A stretch of DNA of 37,619 bases from Chlorobiota bacterium (GCA_013153515.1 JAADEI010000019.1:1-37619), one strand, 5' to 3'; positions 25,324 to 34,883 are shown, counted from the stretch's first letter. The notes: a model not told the origin generated them from the sequence alone. Numbers and translations are program-made.

Positions 25324-27388
25324 AGTCAGACAATGCTCTTAGCCACAACTGTTGAACTCTTATGTTCCATGAATTGAACAGTTGTTGTTTGTATATATCT
25401 GGCGATAGGTTTTTCGGAACATCAATGTTTTCAACTTTGGCTTTAATTATTCCATTATCGCCAAGCACGATAGGGATTTCGGTTCCGGGACTAACACCAA
25501 ATGCCGCACCTATGAATTTCCTTTCCATGCCTATGCCCGGAACAAAATCTTGTTGGAAAGAGAATGACACATTTTGAATGGGCATTTCTGTAAGAGTGGA
25601 AATGTCTTCAACTGTTTGGGCACTGCGAAGCCGCTTCATCAAAATGGCTTGTTTCTTTATGTTTATGAGTTTCTGGCGTGCCATTTCTTTGATGTCTTCA
25701 TCAGGAATTTCTCCCTTGTCATAGGCTTTATACAAATAAGCAACCACAAAAGCCCTTTCTAACTCAAGAACATCGGATAGGTCCCCCTCGTCATTTTGGA
25801 ACGCCCATCTGACCAGTGGTCTGGCGGGACCCAACCCCGGAACATTAAATTGTTCGGGCACCAACCGGGCTTTAATCGGATTGTAGCCTTCCCGTTGAGC
25901 AATTTGAACAAAAGAATCAGGATTTTCACTGACTATTGAGTAGAACCGGCTTGCCTCATTTAAAATCTCAGATAGGGTCTGGTCGCTAACACCAATGAAC
26001 CTTATGATTGTCCCCACCTTAACACCTTCATCTATGTTGCCAAACCGTTCTATCTTGATCAAGTGTAGCCCGGCTCTGCTCTCAGCAATAAACAGTTCAC
26101 CTTCTTTGCGATCTTTGTAAAGAATTTCGTTCCTTAATTCGGGCATTAACATTGCACCAGTTACCCACCCTACATACCCGCCACGTTGAGCACTGCCGGG
26201 ATCGTGCGAGAACTTCACGGCTAATGAATCAAATGTTGCGTGTCCCGCTTCAATGACCTCCTTGAGGCTATCAAGCAATTCCCTTACTTCTTGACGCTTG
26301 CTTTGCGTTACGGCTTGAACGAAAATCTGTCTGAACTCAACGGAATCAGGAACCTCTTTACGGTCAATGATTTTATAAGCGAGATATGCCGGTTGCCCAC
26401 CTATCATCTCAACATAAGGTCCAAGGATTGTGCCAATAGGAAGAGTAAAGAACGAGTCGGTAAAAGGCGTTTCACCCAATTGATCCCTGTGCCAGAATCT
26501 GTCGTCCCATGGTTGTTCAGAGCATCTGGCAATGAAGTCCGCTTCTTCCTCAGGAGAAACGGTTTTCCATTGTTCCAAGCATTGGTTAATGAATTCAAGG
26601 GCAGCCAGCGAATCCCTCTCGTATGGCACAATGGGAAAGGCTACGTAATATACATATCTCACAGGAGTTTTCAATGCAAACTCTTTGAACTTGTCTTGAA
26701 TCAAGTCGTGCAATTCTTCCTCTGTATAGGAAATACTATCATCGGGTATTAATGAATATGGCACGAAGACCGCCTGTGCAGACGCCTGCGACAAGGCTTC
26801 CACCTGTGCTTCCTGTGCAAACCACGTTGGAATATACCAGCCCTTCGCTATTGAGTTCACATACTTCTGCCTTATAAGATCATAATAGATAAGTTCTTTA
26901 ATGTATTGCCACAATTCGGCTTCCCTACTGTTCGGGTTTTGTTGAATGTAAGCAAGGAAATTCTGCACGAATTGTGGGTTATAGATTCCCGTTTGTGGGT
27001 CTGTGAACTGTTGTCTAATGAGTGGATGTGGGTTGTCGGAAGTGAGGGCATAAGTGAGTTCTTCTTCTGTTACACTAATTCCCATCTCCTCTAACCGTGG
27101 CTTAATCAGTTTTTCCAAAATAAGGATTTCCCAAGCAGTCATGTGTATCTGTTCTTGCATCTCAGGAGTTATCTCACCCTGAAAGAACCTAAATCGTTCT
27201 TCAACCCTGTCAAGAATAGTTTGATATTCCATCAAGGAGACCTTTTCACCGTCAATTATAGCCACTGTGTCGTCCTGACCCATGAACGAAGTCCTCAACG
27301 CATCCATCAATACAAACAATCCCATTGCTATGCCAATAAGCATTACGACTAAACCAGCCCTCTTCCGCAGTTTACCTATTACTGCCAT
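25286..27388 (-). CDS. ppiD: PpiD/SurA-like periplasmic peptidyl-prolyl isomerase
   Basis: A 700-residue foldase anchored in the inner membrane by one TM near the N-terminus (about residues 11-31), with the rest in the periplasm. The SurA-type N-terminal chaperone region (VAIIDGEKVSLMEYQTILDR onward) is followed by a parvulin domain at about residues 345-445. That domain contains VEFRQIFVQAV, AVKFSHDPGSAQRGGYVGWV and ESRAGLHLIKIERFG. It assists folding of outer-membrane and secreted proteins at the SecYEG exit. The 5' side faces a plus-strand gene only 25 nt away. A -7 box sits in that gap. Confidence 0.93.
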   Translation of the reverse strand: MAVIGKLRKRAGLVVMLIGIAMGLFVLMDALRTSFMGQDDTVAIIDGEKVSLMEYQTILDRVEERFRFFQGEITPEMQEQIHMTAWEILILEKLIKPRLEEMGISVTEEELTYALTSDNPHPLIRQQFTDPQTGIYNPQFVQNFLAYIQQNPNSREAELWQYIKELIYYDLIRQKYVNSIAKGWYIPTWFAQEAQVEALSQASAQAVFVPYSLIPDDSISYTEEELHDLIQDKFKEFALKTPVRYVYYVAFPIVPYERDSLAALEFINQCLEQWKTVSPEEEADFIARCSEQPWDDRFWHRDQLGETPFTDSFFTLPIGTILGPYVEMIGGQPAYLAYKIIDRKEVPDSVEFRQIFVQAVTQSKRQEVRELLDSLKEVIEAGHATFDSLAVKFSHDPGSAQRGGYVGWVTGAMLMPELRNEILYKDRKEGELFIAESRAGLHLIKIERFGNIDEGVKVGTIIRFIGVSDQTLSEILNEASRFYSIVSENPDSFVQIAQREGYNPIKARLVPEQFNVPGLGPARPLVRWAFQNDEGDLSDVLELERAFVVAYLYKAYDKGEIPDEDIKEMARQKLINIKKQAILMKRLRSAQTVEDISTLTEMPIQNVSFSFQQDFVPGIGMERKFIGAAFGVSPGTEIPIVLGDNGIIKAKVENIDVPKNLSPDIYKQQLFNSWNIRVQQLWLRALSDYEEVEDLRYRHF

Positions 27389-27392
27389 ACGC

Positions 27393-27400
27393 CAAAATTA
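27393..27400 (-). promoter_or_regulatory. Candidate -7 box immediately upstream of ppiD
   Basis: On the minus strand TAATTTTG matches TAnnTTTG perfectly and ends 4 nt before ATG 27388. No TTTG lies at the normal -33 spacing. If used, the ppiD mRNA would be leaderless or nearly so. Confidence 0.35.
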
Positions 27401-27413
27401 TTAATGCAAACCT

Positions 27414-28001
27414 ATGAAGAATCTGTTAAACGGAACAGATGAGATTAAGCGGTCAGGAACATGCGTTCGCATAGTTAAAAGCATTACGACAACCATGCAC
27501 ACCATTGAATTTCTCTGGAGATTGTTGATAATTTTCGTTCTGAATTTGTTGTTCGTAGTCCTTGTGTTTCCATATCTTCCAGAAGGTCCTGCTAAGAACC
27601 TCACTGAAGTTGGACTTCCTTCCGTACTGTTAGCATCCTTGTTCGCAACAACACTGCTCACAATTGTTAAGCGGGCAACAAAGAAAAGATTCCTCATCAT
27701 TATGGCAGTTTTGTTCTTGCTTACTTCCTTTCCTGTAATGATGCTTTTGACAGTTGATAAAGACACTCAATTTGCCTATGCTGAAGTAGTAATCGCTCTG
27801 ATGTCCTTCGGACCATTGTTTGTTGGTTCCACAATCAGTTCTCTTCTGTTAATCATGGAATCTCTTAATTGCAACTGGTTTTGCACTATCTCTCTTGTGT
27901 TTACAATAAACCTAATTACGTTCCTTGTTTTGATAGCCTTCATAGAAGCATTAGTCCATCTTGCAGTGACCCTCTCTGCAAAACTTGTAAAAAACTCTTA
28001 A
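27414..28001 (+). CDS. Hypothetical membrane protein, four to five TM segments
   Basis: A 195-residue protein of unknown family. Hydrophobic segments are at about residues 32-53, 67-86, 92-111, 125-146 and 156-185. It ends in a short basic tail (AKLVKNS). The true start may be ATG 27495 (MHTIEFLWRLL, residue 28). The first 27 residues are polar and unlike the rest, and that start would leave a normal 106 nt gap to the divergent ppiD. The next gene follows after 12 nt, so the two probably form a small operon. No function can be assigned. Confidence 0.7.
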   Translation: MKNLLNGTDEIKRSGTCVRIVKSITTTMHTIEFLWRLLIIFVLNLLFVVLVFPYLPEGPAKNLTEVGLPSVLLASLFATTLLTIVKRATKKRFLIIMAVLFLLTSFPVMMLLTVDKDTQFAYAEVVIALMSFGPLFVGSTISSLLLIMESLNCNWFCTISLVFTINLITFLVLIAFIEALVHLAVTLSAKLVKNS

Positions 28002-28013
28002 TTTAGTTCCAGC

Positions 28014-28550
28014 ATGGTCAGGTTTCTAATAGCCATAATAGTTTGTATGTCTTTGTCTTTTTATGTTGGATGCAGAACGCTTGTCTACCGTCCGAGTTAT
28101 GTAGAGCCTCAAAAGTATGATAGTATGCATCAAGAAATTGTAGTAGTTAAATATGAAATCACCGACAGTTGCCCAAAATGCCAGCCAGACACCACTATTA
28201 CAGAAGGCATGTTTGTGGATTGCCACAGGCATCTTGTTCCAGCAGGTTTTGTGAAGTGTAGTTCCGAAAATGAATTGTTTGTGTTCTTGAAAGCAGGCAT
28301 AAAAGGTAATGATTTGCCTCAAATTGATAATGTTGACACAGCCACTGTTAACGAGTATTTCTCTTTTTGTTTTAATAATCGCAGAATCAGAGTTGAAAAG
28401 GTTACTATAAGTCACTATTATTCCACAAAGCGTTCCAGAGTAGAGCAACTTACGACAATATATAAAGGAACAGTTAATTCCTTAATCATATATGAAGTTG
28501 CAAAGCAAGATACTATAACCGTCAAAGTGTGCAAGTATTTTTATCCCTAA
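28014..28550 (+). CDS. Hypothetical lipoprotein
   Basis: A 178-residue protein with a lipoprotein signal and lipobox YVGC (C20). The mature part has a cysteine cluster (SCPKCQ, and later VDCHRH and VKCSS) and a beta-rich C-terminal half (RRIRVEKVTISHYYSTKRSR). I do not recognise the family. The cysteines may form disulfides in the periplasm. It lies 12 nt behind the membrane protein gene. The 86 nt to the convergent MBOAT gene show no clear hairpin terminator. Confidence 0.75.
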   Translation: MVRFLIAIIVCMSLSFYVGCRTLVYRPSYVEPQKYDSMHQEIVVVKYEITDSCPKCQPDTTITEGMFVDCHRHLVPAGFVKCSSENELFVFLKAGIKGNDLPQIDNVDTATVNEYFSFCFNNRRIRVEKVTISHYYSTKRSRVEQLTTIYKGTVNSLIIYEVAKQDTITVKVCKYFYP

Positions 28551-28636
28551 AAGCATTTCGGTTTTTTTCTTTAGAACTCTATGTCCTCTGGATTTAATTA
28601 TACGTCCAACGTGATTTAAAATTAAACGAATGCACC

Positions 28637-30343
28637 TTAGAATTGGAAATAAATAAACGGTTGGAGTCCAGCCGCCGCCGCTTGATAGACGATAATGACC
28701 GTTATGAAGAAAGCAATTATGTGAACTATAAATGGAGCGTTTTCAAAGAAATGAAGCCATGAATCCTTGACTTTTTGTGGAAGCCAGTGCAGAACCATTC
28801 CCAAAGCAAAGAGCAAGAAGAAGACCCAGTAGCCCTTAATCACTTCTGGAATAATGGATGTGTCAAAGTGATTGATGATTTGATGGAACATCAGGTCAAC
28901 TGTTTGAGTGTCGGGAGCCCTGAACCAGAACCGTGTGAATGTTATGAACGTGAAAGTTAGAAGGACAGCAAAGACTATCGCTATTGGGTTTTTCGTTCCA
29001 GTAAATGGACTTATCTTCCGCCAGTATTTATATATCACCAGTCCCAGACCGTTGAGCCCGCCCCAAATAACAAAGTTCCAACTGGCACCGTGCCACAACC
29101 CACCCAATAGCATTGTTAACATAAGATTTATGTTGGTTGTTACATGCCTTCTTGTGGGCGGGTAGATATACAGCAATCCAAGGGCAACCAGCGTCCACAC
29201 CAAAAGCATTATTATCCAAAGTTGGTTCTTGGCAAGGAAGAATATCACAATCGCAATAATTATCACGACTATCAGTGAACCGACACTGCCGTGCCTGTTG
29301 CCACCAAGCGGAATGTAAAGATAGTCTTTAAGCCAGTTGGACAGGGACATGTGCCACCGCTTCCAGAACTCACCAACATTCTGGGCTTTGTAAGGATAGT
29401 TGAAGTTCTTGGGCAGGTCAAACCCAAAGAGTTTAGCGATTCCAATGGCAATGTCTGTGTATCCAGAAAAGTCGGCATACACTTGAAGGGAATATCCGAA
29501 GGCAGCCATCACATTCTCGAACCCGCCGAACATAGTGGGATTGGCAAAAACTCTGTCAATGAAGTTAACGGCAATCAGGTCGCCGAAAATCATCTTCTTA
29601 ATTAAGCCTTTTATTATCATATAGTTGGCAAAGCCAAATTCCTGCTTGGATAACTTGAATGGTTTGTAGAGTTGTGGCACGAATTCAGAAGCCCTCACAA
29701 TTGGTCCGGCAACCAACTGCGGGAAGAAACTCACATAGAAAGCGAAGTCCAGAATGTTCCTCACTGGTTGAACGTGCCCACGATACACGTCAACTGAATA
29801 ACTAATGGTCTGAAAAGTATAGAAGGAAATTCCTACGGGCAACAGGATTTCGCCAACTTCAAAATGCGTTCCCATCGCTTCATTAGCCCAATGGGCAAAC
29901 CAGTTGAACACAACAAAATGTGTATCAAACATTTGATTCAAAACGTCAACAAAGAAGTAGGCATATTTGAAATATGACAAAACAAACAGGTTGATGAAAA
30001 CACTTAATGCAACACCAATTCGCTTAAGCCATTGCTTGTCAGCATTGTGTATAAAAAGCCCTAAGAAGTAGTCGCTAACAGTTGAAAACACAAGGATCAG
30101 GACAAACAGCCCACTGGTCTTGTAATAGAAAAACATTGAGACAATCATAAGATATACGTTCCGCAGGAAGGTTCGTTTGGCGACAAGGGCGAAGCCCGGC
30201 AGGATTAAAACGAGAAATATCCAGAAGGGAAGTTTTGTAAATATAAACGGATTTGTAGGATCATATTGCAATAATGAAATAAGATTATCCAGTGAAAATG
30301 TGTATTCAATCCACTCTTTCAACCTTTCGTAGATGAGTTCCAT
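28637..30343 (-). CDS. MBOAT family O-acyltransferase (AlgI/DltB-like)
   Basis: A 568-residue polytopic membrane protein that moves an acyl (usually acetyl) group across the inner membrane for glycan O-acylation. The MBOAT signatures are clear: NVGEFWKRWHMSLSNWLKDY with H331, YIPLGGNRHG, and the catalytic region LLGGLWHGASWNFVIWGGLN with H418. The upstream neighbours are two SGNH-fold proteins, the partner type that finishes acetyl transfer in alginate (AlgI with AlgJ/AlgX) and related systems. The start lies 38 nt inside the end of the neighbouring SGNH gene. The target polymer is not known. Confidence 0.95.
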   Translation of the reverse strand: MELIYERLKEWIEYTFSLDNLISLLQYDPTNPFIFTKLPFWIFLVLILPGFALVAKRTFLRNVYLMIVSMFFYYKTSGLFVLILVFSTVSDYFLGLFIHNADKQWLKRIGVALSVFINLFVLSYFKYAYFFVDVLNQMFDTHFVVFNWFAHWANEAMGTHFEVGEILLPVGISFYTFQTISYSVDVYRGHVQPVRNILDFAFYVSFFPQLVAGPIVRASEFVPQLYKPFKLSKQEFGFANYMIIKGLIKKMIFGDLIAVNFIDRVFANPTMFGGFENVMAAFGYSLQVYADFSGYTDIAIGIAKLFGFDLPKNFNYPYKAQNVGEFWKRWHMSLSNWLKDYLYIPLGGNRHGSVGSLIVVIIIAIVIFFLAKNQLWIIMLLVWTLVALGLLYIYPPTRRHVTTNINLMLTMLLGGLWHGASWNFVIWGGLNGLGLVIYKYWRKISPFTGTKNPIAIVFAVLLTFTFITFTRFWFRAPDTQTVDLMFHQIINHFDTSIIPEVIKGYWVFFLLFALGMVLHWLPQKVKDSWLHFFENAPFIVHIIAFFITVIIVYQAAAAGLQPFIYFQF

Positions 30344-31520
30344 AAGCGTCCATTATTGCCCAAAACAGCAGTTCGCCAATCAGGAAATATCCCTTTTTAG
30401 TGAAGTGAATTTTGTCTTTTTGCATGTGAGAAGCGAGCCACCAGTCCCAAGAACTGCCCAAACCACCCATTATTTCAAACATATCCCAATATCCGGCATG
30501 ATATTTCTCAGCCAAATGACGCATTGCTTTCTGAACAACAAACGCCCTTTTATTGGGATACCGCCACCTGTAGTAACTGTCGTTGTTGGTAGTAAATATG
30601 ATTTGCACGTCAGGAACAACCTTTTTGATAGCCGTGATCAGCGAGTCATATCGGGAAACGTAGGTCTCATAGGAAAAGTCGTCTTCAAGGGCATCGTTGA
30701 TTCCAATGGAAAAGATAATCACGTCTGGCTTCACTACTTTGATATTACTAATGAAATGGTCTGCTTTGAGATATGACTTGACGGAAGCACCGTTGACACC
30801 AACGTTATGAACCACTATCCCAGCGTCATCGCTCATCAATTGAAGTCCCATGAGTGTGAATCTTTTTTGTGCCGAGTCTGTCCTTGCCAGTTTTATTCTA
30901 ATTATTTCCAGCGGCTCATTAAAATGGTATTCAATATATCCTTCGCCTTTGAGAGTGTCTGTTATTAGGGAATCGGGCACGTCGGGAATTGGAATGAAAG
31001 ACAGCGAGTCGTCAAGGTAGAAAATCCTCACTGCCGTGAAGGGATATGTTTCACCATAGCGGAAATATATTTTGAAAGAAGCGGAAGAGTCATAAGTTGT
31101 AGCACTATAGCCCATTATTCCAGCGTTTGGGCATGGTTTCCTCACCAGAGAAATTTTACATGTTTTCCACTTGCCTGTGTAGGAAGAAGTGTAGTTGTAT
31201 GGACTGTTTGTTCTGGCAATTTTGTATGGGAATACGAGACCTCTTGGGGCATCGGCACCCATTATGGAATGTTGGAATAGTTGACGCATCTTGCCTGTCC
31301 AGAAGTCTGCTTGGACGTGCGACCCGCCAATATGCATAATGTGAATCTGTCCCTTGCCCGTGTAAATCAACGAATCCAGTTTCTGCCAAAACACTTCAAA
31401 GGAATCTGTTCCTCCGGGAAATTCCAGAATGTTCTTTTCATATTTGATAGGCAAGCCTTTCTGAGCATTCGTTGTTAGTGTTAACAAGGCTATTACGAGA
31501 ATTAGGAAAATTCTTTTCAT
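30306..31520 (-). CDS. Periplasmic SGNH/GDSL hydrolase-like protein, probable O-acetyl transfer partner
   Basis: A 404-residue protein with a signal peptide (MKRIFLILVIALLTLTTNAQ). SGNH blocks are visible: the nucleophile block IMHIGGSHVQADFWTGK (the usual GDS reads GGS), block III FSIGINDALEDD with the asparagine, and block V DKIHFTKKGYFLIGE with the Asp-His pair. The middle part is beta-rich, probably a carbohydrate-binding insertion. Next to an MBOAT gene it most likely transfers or removes acetyl groups on a periplasmic glycan. It overlaps the other SGNH gene by 4 nt and the MBOAT gene by 38 nt. Confidence 0.88.
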   Translation of the reverse strand: MKRIFLILVIALLTLTTNAQKGLPIKYEKNILEFPGGTDSFEVFWQKLDSLIYTGKGQIHIMHIGGSHVQADFWTGKMRQLFQHSIMGADAPRGLVFPYKIARTNSPYNYTSSYTGKWKTCKISLVRKPCPNAGIMGYSATTYDSSASFKIYFRYGETYPFTAVRIFYLDDSLSFIPIPDVPDSLITDTLKGEGYIEYHFNEPLEIIRIKLARTDSAQKRFTLMGLQLMSDDAGIVVHNVGVNGASVKSYLKADHFISNIKVVKPDVIIFSIGINDALEDDFSYETYVSRYDSLITAIKKVVPDVQIIFTTNNDSYYRWRYPNKRAFVVQKAMRHLAEKYHAGYWDMFEIMGGLGSSWDWWLASHMQKDKIHFTKKGYFLIGELLFWAIMDAYGTHLRKVERVD

Positions 31521-32953
31521 AGTCCTTCGCTTTTTTCTTCTTTTGCCTGTTTGTAAAGGTTGTATTCATACAGGATGTCTTCCCATAGCAGTTGGGCAAC
31601 TTTTTTAACTCCGGGGATAGTGAAGTGGACGTAGTCCTTTGCGGCAAGTGGCGTGTCCGCCTCAGCCCATTTAATAATCGTTCCAGAACCTCCCATGTTG
31701 AGATACATGTTCCAGAACATAGCGTCGTTTTGCAGGGCTGCCTCTTTCAAAACGTTTATTACGCATTCAAGAATCGGATATGTCTGCAATTTGCCGTCAA
31801 TGACCGTTGCCATGTCTGCCGGTCCAATCACAAGGAAGGAAGCCTCAGGGGCAATGGATTTGAGATATCTGATTTGGGAAGCGAACCACCTGCCGTAGTT
31901 CTTGCATCGTTTCTCATCTTCAATATATGGGATTACGTTTCCACCGAATTGTAAGACGATCAAATCAGGTTTGAGGTAGTCATAAAAAAGTTTTAGGAAT
32001 GATTTGTTTTGTCTGGTAAAGATTGTTCCGGCGGACCCACGCAATGGGATGTTGTCCATTATGACTCCCTTCCCTGATTTGTTTTCAAGGGAAATGGCAT
32101 AAACATGGATTGGGGCACCTGAATGCTTGAATGTGATAGTGGCACCGGGAGGAATACTCAACTCTTTGATTATTAATCGGGCGTGTTCGTATAGAGAGTC
32201 GTGATACAGGCTATCGTTAACAAAAATCTTTATTCGTGCCGTATCCTCAGGTATACTCCAGAAAAATACTGCTTTGTCGTATCGGCGTGCCCTGTAATAG
32301 GCGTATCTGTTGGGTTTCAGCGAGAACCATGATTCCTGCGAAGAATCCGGACTGGACTCAAAGTAAACAATCAGGGGACCGAACCTGCCATGTTTGATAG
32401 TTGTGTCTACCTTTCCGAATCCGGGCACCCGCTTCCAATGGTCGGAATATTCTGTTTTAACAGAAAGTTTTGGGGCTACCGGAATCACAGGCACCAGTCC
32501 GGGACCTCTCCCTCCAAACAATTTCTGCAATTCGTTTCTGATTTGTGCAGTGATTCGTTCTCCTTCAATCTGAGAGTCTCCATAGTGCAAGATTCTAATG
32601 CGTTTGCCCTTTTCGGCTTTCCGGAAAATTCTCCATAGATGTTCATGGTTATCATTGGGAAAGATTATTTTCTTTTCTTCGGCAAGGATTGAATCAAGGA
32701 TTTGCCTAAGTCTGGCAGTGTCCTCCTGAGTTGTTTCTTCAATAATGAGAGTGTCTGCGTCCACGAACTTTTGCAATTCTTTTATGAGTTTTTCTTCCGG
32801 TTTTTCCGGAACTTCAAAAAGCATAGAGAACTTGGCGAATTTGAAGGGAAGGATGTCTTCAAGATAGAGTTCATATGCTATGGAAAATGCGATGCTCATT
32901 AGCCCAACCGTAACATAAAACCAAAAGATTTTAATGGGGTTCATACGACCCAC
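31517..32953 (-). CDS. Membrane-anchored SGNH hydrolase-like protein
   Basis: A 478-residue protein with one N-terminal hydrophobic anchor (about residues 8-27). It carries an SGNH domain: block I ILHYGDSQIEGERITAQI with a classic GDS serine, block III VLQFGGNVIPYIEDEK with the asparagine, and block V DYVHFTIPGVKKVAQLL. An acidic helical stretch rich in Glu/Lys follows the anchor (residues 40-100). The domain therefore faces the periplasm near the MBOAT protein. It is paralogous in design to the next gene, but its nucleophile motif and spacing differ, so the two may divide the work as AlgJ and AlgX do. It lies 26 nt downstream of the omega-amidase gene. Confidence 0.88.
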   Translation of the reverse strand: MGRMNPIKIFWFYVTVGLMSIAFSIAYELYLEDILPFKFAKFSMLFEVPEKPEEKLIKELQKFVDADTLIIEETTQEDTARLRQILDSILAEEKKIIFPNDNHEHLWRIFRKAEKGKRIRILHYGDSQIEGERITAQIRNELQKLFGGRGPGLVPVIPVAPKLSVKTEYSDHWKRVPGFGKVDTTIKHGRFGPLIVYFESSPDSSQESWFSLKPNRYAYYRARRYDKAVFFWSIPEDTARIKIFVNDSLYHDSLYEHARLIIKELSIPPGATITFKHSGAPIHVYAISLENKSGKGVIMDNIPLRGSAGTIFTRQNKSFLKLFYDYLKPDLIVLQFGGNVIPYIEDEKRCKNYGRWFASQIRYLKSIAPEASFLVIGPADMATVIDGKLQTYPILECVINVLKEAALQNDAMFWNMYLNMGGSGTIIKWAEADTPLAAKDYVHFTIPGVKKVAQLLWEDILYEYNLYKQAKEEKSEGL

Positions 32954-32979
32954 AAAGTTATGTCAGCCTGCAAAATGTC

Positions 32980-33729
32980 TTATTGGGAAGAACTTTTTAC
33001 AAATGGGAATTTCTCTCTGAATTGAATCATTGCTTGTTTGTCCAGCCCTACGGTTACCACCGTTTCTGAATATGCCAGTTGAACAATTGGATTTCCTGCA
33101 TAATCCAACGCAGTGCTAAAGCCTGAGTAAAATTCATACGGGTCTGATCCCACCCTGTTGACTGCAACAACATAGGCTTGATTCTCTATTGAACGGGCTT
33201 TGAGCAGGGCGTTCCACGCATCAATCCGTTTGTGGGGCCACGACGCACTGATGAGAAGCAAATCGTAAGCGTAGTTGTGATTAAATAACCAGTGTGGAAA
33301 TCGTAAGTCAAAACAAATAGCAAGGCGGATTTTCCAGCCTCTCCAGTCAACTATTTTAACTTCCTGCCCGGGACAATACTTCTCTGGTTCCTGAGTCAGA
33401 ACAAATAAGTGTTTTTTGTCATAGTAATCCAGAATTCCGTTTGGCGTTGCGAAAATCATACGGTTGTAAAAGCAATTGTTTTCTCTTATCACTATAGACC
33501 CTGCAATGGCACTGTTGTGTTTTCGGGCTTCGCTGATGAGCCACTGTGTGGTTGGTCCCTCAATGGGTTCGGCAACTGATTCGGGTTGCATAGTGAAGCC
33601 TGTTGTGAACATTTCAGGCAGGACAATAAGGTCAGTGTTTTTTACAGATGAGAGAATTTCTGTGAGTTTTCTCCAGTTTTCTTCCGGCGAGTGCCACTCA
33701 GGGGCAAACTGAACAAGTGTAACTTTCAT
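32980..33729 (-). CDS. Omega-amidase (Nit2/YafV-type carbon-nitrogen hydrolase)
   Basis: A 249-residue nitrilase-superfamily enzyme with the full catalytic triad: E39 in VLPEMFTTGF, K105 in YDKKHLF, and C139 in LAICFDLRFPHWL. Family members hydrolyse 2-oxoglutaramate or 2-oxosuccinamate to the dicarboxylate and ammonia, which pulls glutamine-dependent transamination forward. The aminotransferase gene just upstream overlaps it by 4 nt, which fits the glutamine transaminase/omega-amidase pathway used in methionine salvage. The protein is cytoplasmic. Confidence 0.93.
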   Translation of the reverse strand: MKVTLVQFAPEWHSPEENWRKLTEILSSVKNTDLIVLPEMFTTGFTMQPESVAEPIEGPTTQWLISEARKHNSAIAGSIVIRENNCFYNRMIFATPNGILDYYDKKHLFVLTQEPEKYCPGQEVKIVDWRGWKIRLAICFDLRFPHWLFNHNYAYDLLLISASWPHKRIDAWNALLKARSIENQAYVVAVNRVGSDPYEFYSGFSTALDYAGNPIVQLAYSETVVTVGLDKQAMIQFREKFPFVKSSSQ

Positions 33730-34883
33730 AGCAGGGATAGTTTTTCAACAGCCTGTTGAAGGGTCTCTTCCCGCTTCGCAAAGCAGAACCTGATCATTCT
33801 AAGGTTTTCAGGCGGATTAATGAATAGCGGGGACAATGGAATAGTAACCACACCAATCTGATGGGCTAAGTCAATCACGAATTCCATGTCTGATTTTTGG
33901 GAAAGGGCAGAGTAGTCGGCAAGCATGAAATAGGTCCCTTCCGGTTTGATTGGTTTAAGTCGTGTGTTGGTAAGAGCGTTGTAAAGAAAATCCCTTTTCT
34001 TTTCAAAGAAGTGGCTCTGGTCAAGGGAATCAAACCCTTTTGTCTGTTTAACCCATTCCAGATATGAAGCCAGTCCTTCCTGCATAACATTGTTTACAGC
34101 ATAAACAACATATTGATGAATTTTATCAAATTCTATAATAACCGGTTCCAGAGCGACGGCATAGCCTATCTTCCAGCCCGTGGCGTGAAAGGTCTTCCCG
34201 AAGGAATACACCGCAATAGCCCGTTGTTTAAGTCCATCTATTGAGAGAACCGAAACATGCTTTCTGCCATCAAAAACAATGTGTTCATAGACTTCATCGC
34301 TCAGGACAATGATGTCTTCTCTGTCTGAGAGAATTTCTGCAAGGGTTTCCCAATCCTGCTTAGTCCAGATGTGTGTTCCTGGGTTGTTGGGCGTGTTGAC
34401 TATAATTATTCGTGTTTTATCTGTTATAGCATCTTTAATCTTATTGAAGTCTGGCTTGAATAGTGGGGGCGTGGACAGGACGGGAGCCGGAACACCACTG
34501 TTGAAAAGCACAGAAGGGCGATAACTGTCATAGCCCGGGTCTAAAATGATTACTTCATCTCCCGGATGGACAAAAGCAGTGATGGCACAAAAGATTGCCT
34601 GTGTTGCTCCAGCAGTTATGGTAATGTTGTTTTCTGTTAAGTTCGTTTTTTGAAAATAATTAATTTTTTCTGCTAATACGTGCCTTAATTTTTCGTTGCC
34701 TTTCATTGGGGCATACTGATGTGTGCTATTTAGGAATGCTTGCCTTATGTGTTCAATAATTGTTTTATCAGGCGTGAAATCAGGAAATCCCTGTCCGAGA
34801 TTAATAGCGTTTAGTTTTCGGGCAAGGGCACTCATTTGTGCGAAGATGGTAATTCCTTCATCTGGCAGTTTAGACCTATGCAT
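33726..34883 (-). CDS. PLP-dependent class I/II aminotransferase (YbdL-like, methionine/glutamine type)
   Basis: The protein starts MHRSKLPDEGITIFAQMSAL (385 residues), which matches the family start. A longer frame from 34934 lies mostly inside manC and was rejected. Motifs are NLGQGFPDF, the PLP-binding YSFGKTFHATGWKIGYA with the Schiff-base lysine K230, NTPNNPGTHIW, and RMIRFCFAKREE at the end. It resembles YbdL and related aminotransferases that convert 2-oxo-4-methylthiobutyrate to methionine using glutamine. The omega-amidase encoded next would remove the resulting 2-oxoglutaramate. It overlaps manC by 8 nt (ATGCATAG). Confidence 0.92.
   Translation of the reverse strand: MHRSKLPDEGITIFAQMSALARKLNAINLGQGFPDFTPDKTIIEHIRQAFLNSTHQYAPMKGNEKLRHVLAEKINYFQKTNLTENNITITAGATQAIFCAITAFVHPGDEVIILDPGYDSYRPSVLFNSGVPAPVLSTPPLFKPDFNKIKDAITDKTRIIIVNTPNNPGTHIWTKQDWETLAEILSDREDIIVLSDEVYEHIVFDGRKHVSVLSIDGLKQRAIAVYSFGKTFHATGWKIGYAVALEPVIIEFDKIHQYVVYAVNNVMQEGLASYLEWVKQTKGFDSLDQSHFFEKKRDFLYNALTNTRLKPIKPEGTYFMLADYSALSQKSDMEFVIDLAHQIGVVTIPLSPLFINPPENLRMIRFCFAKREETLQQAVEKLSLL

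Noticed and set aside
28551-28636. Terminator between the convergent lipoprotein and MBOAT genes
   Set aside because: There is a short T-run near 28564 but no stem of useful length before it.
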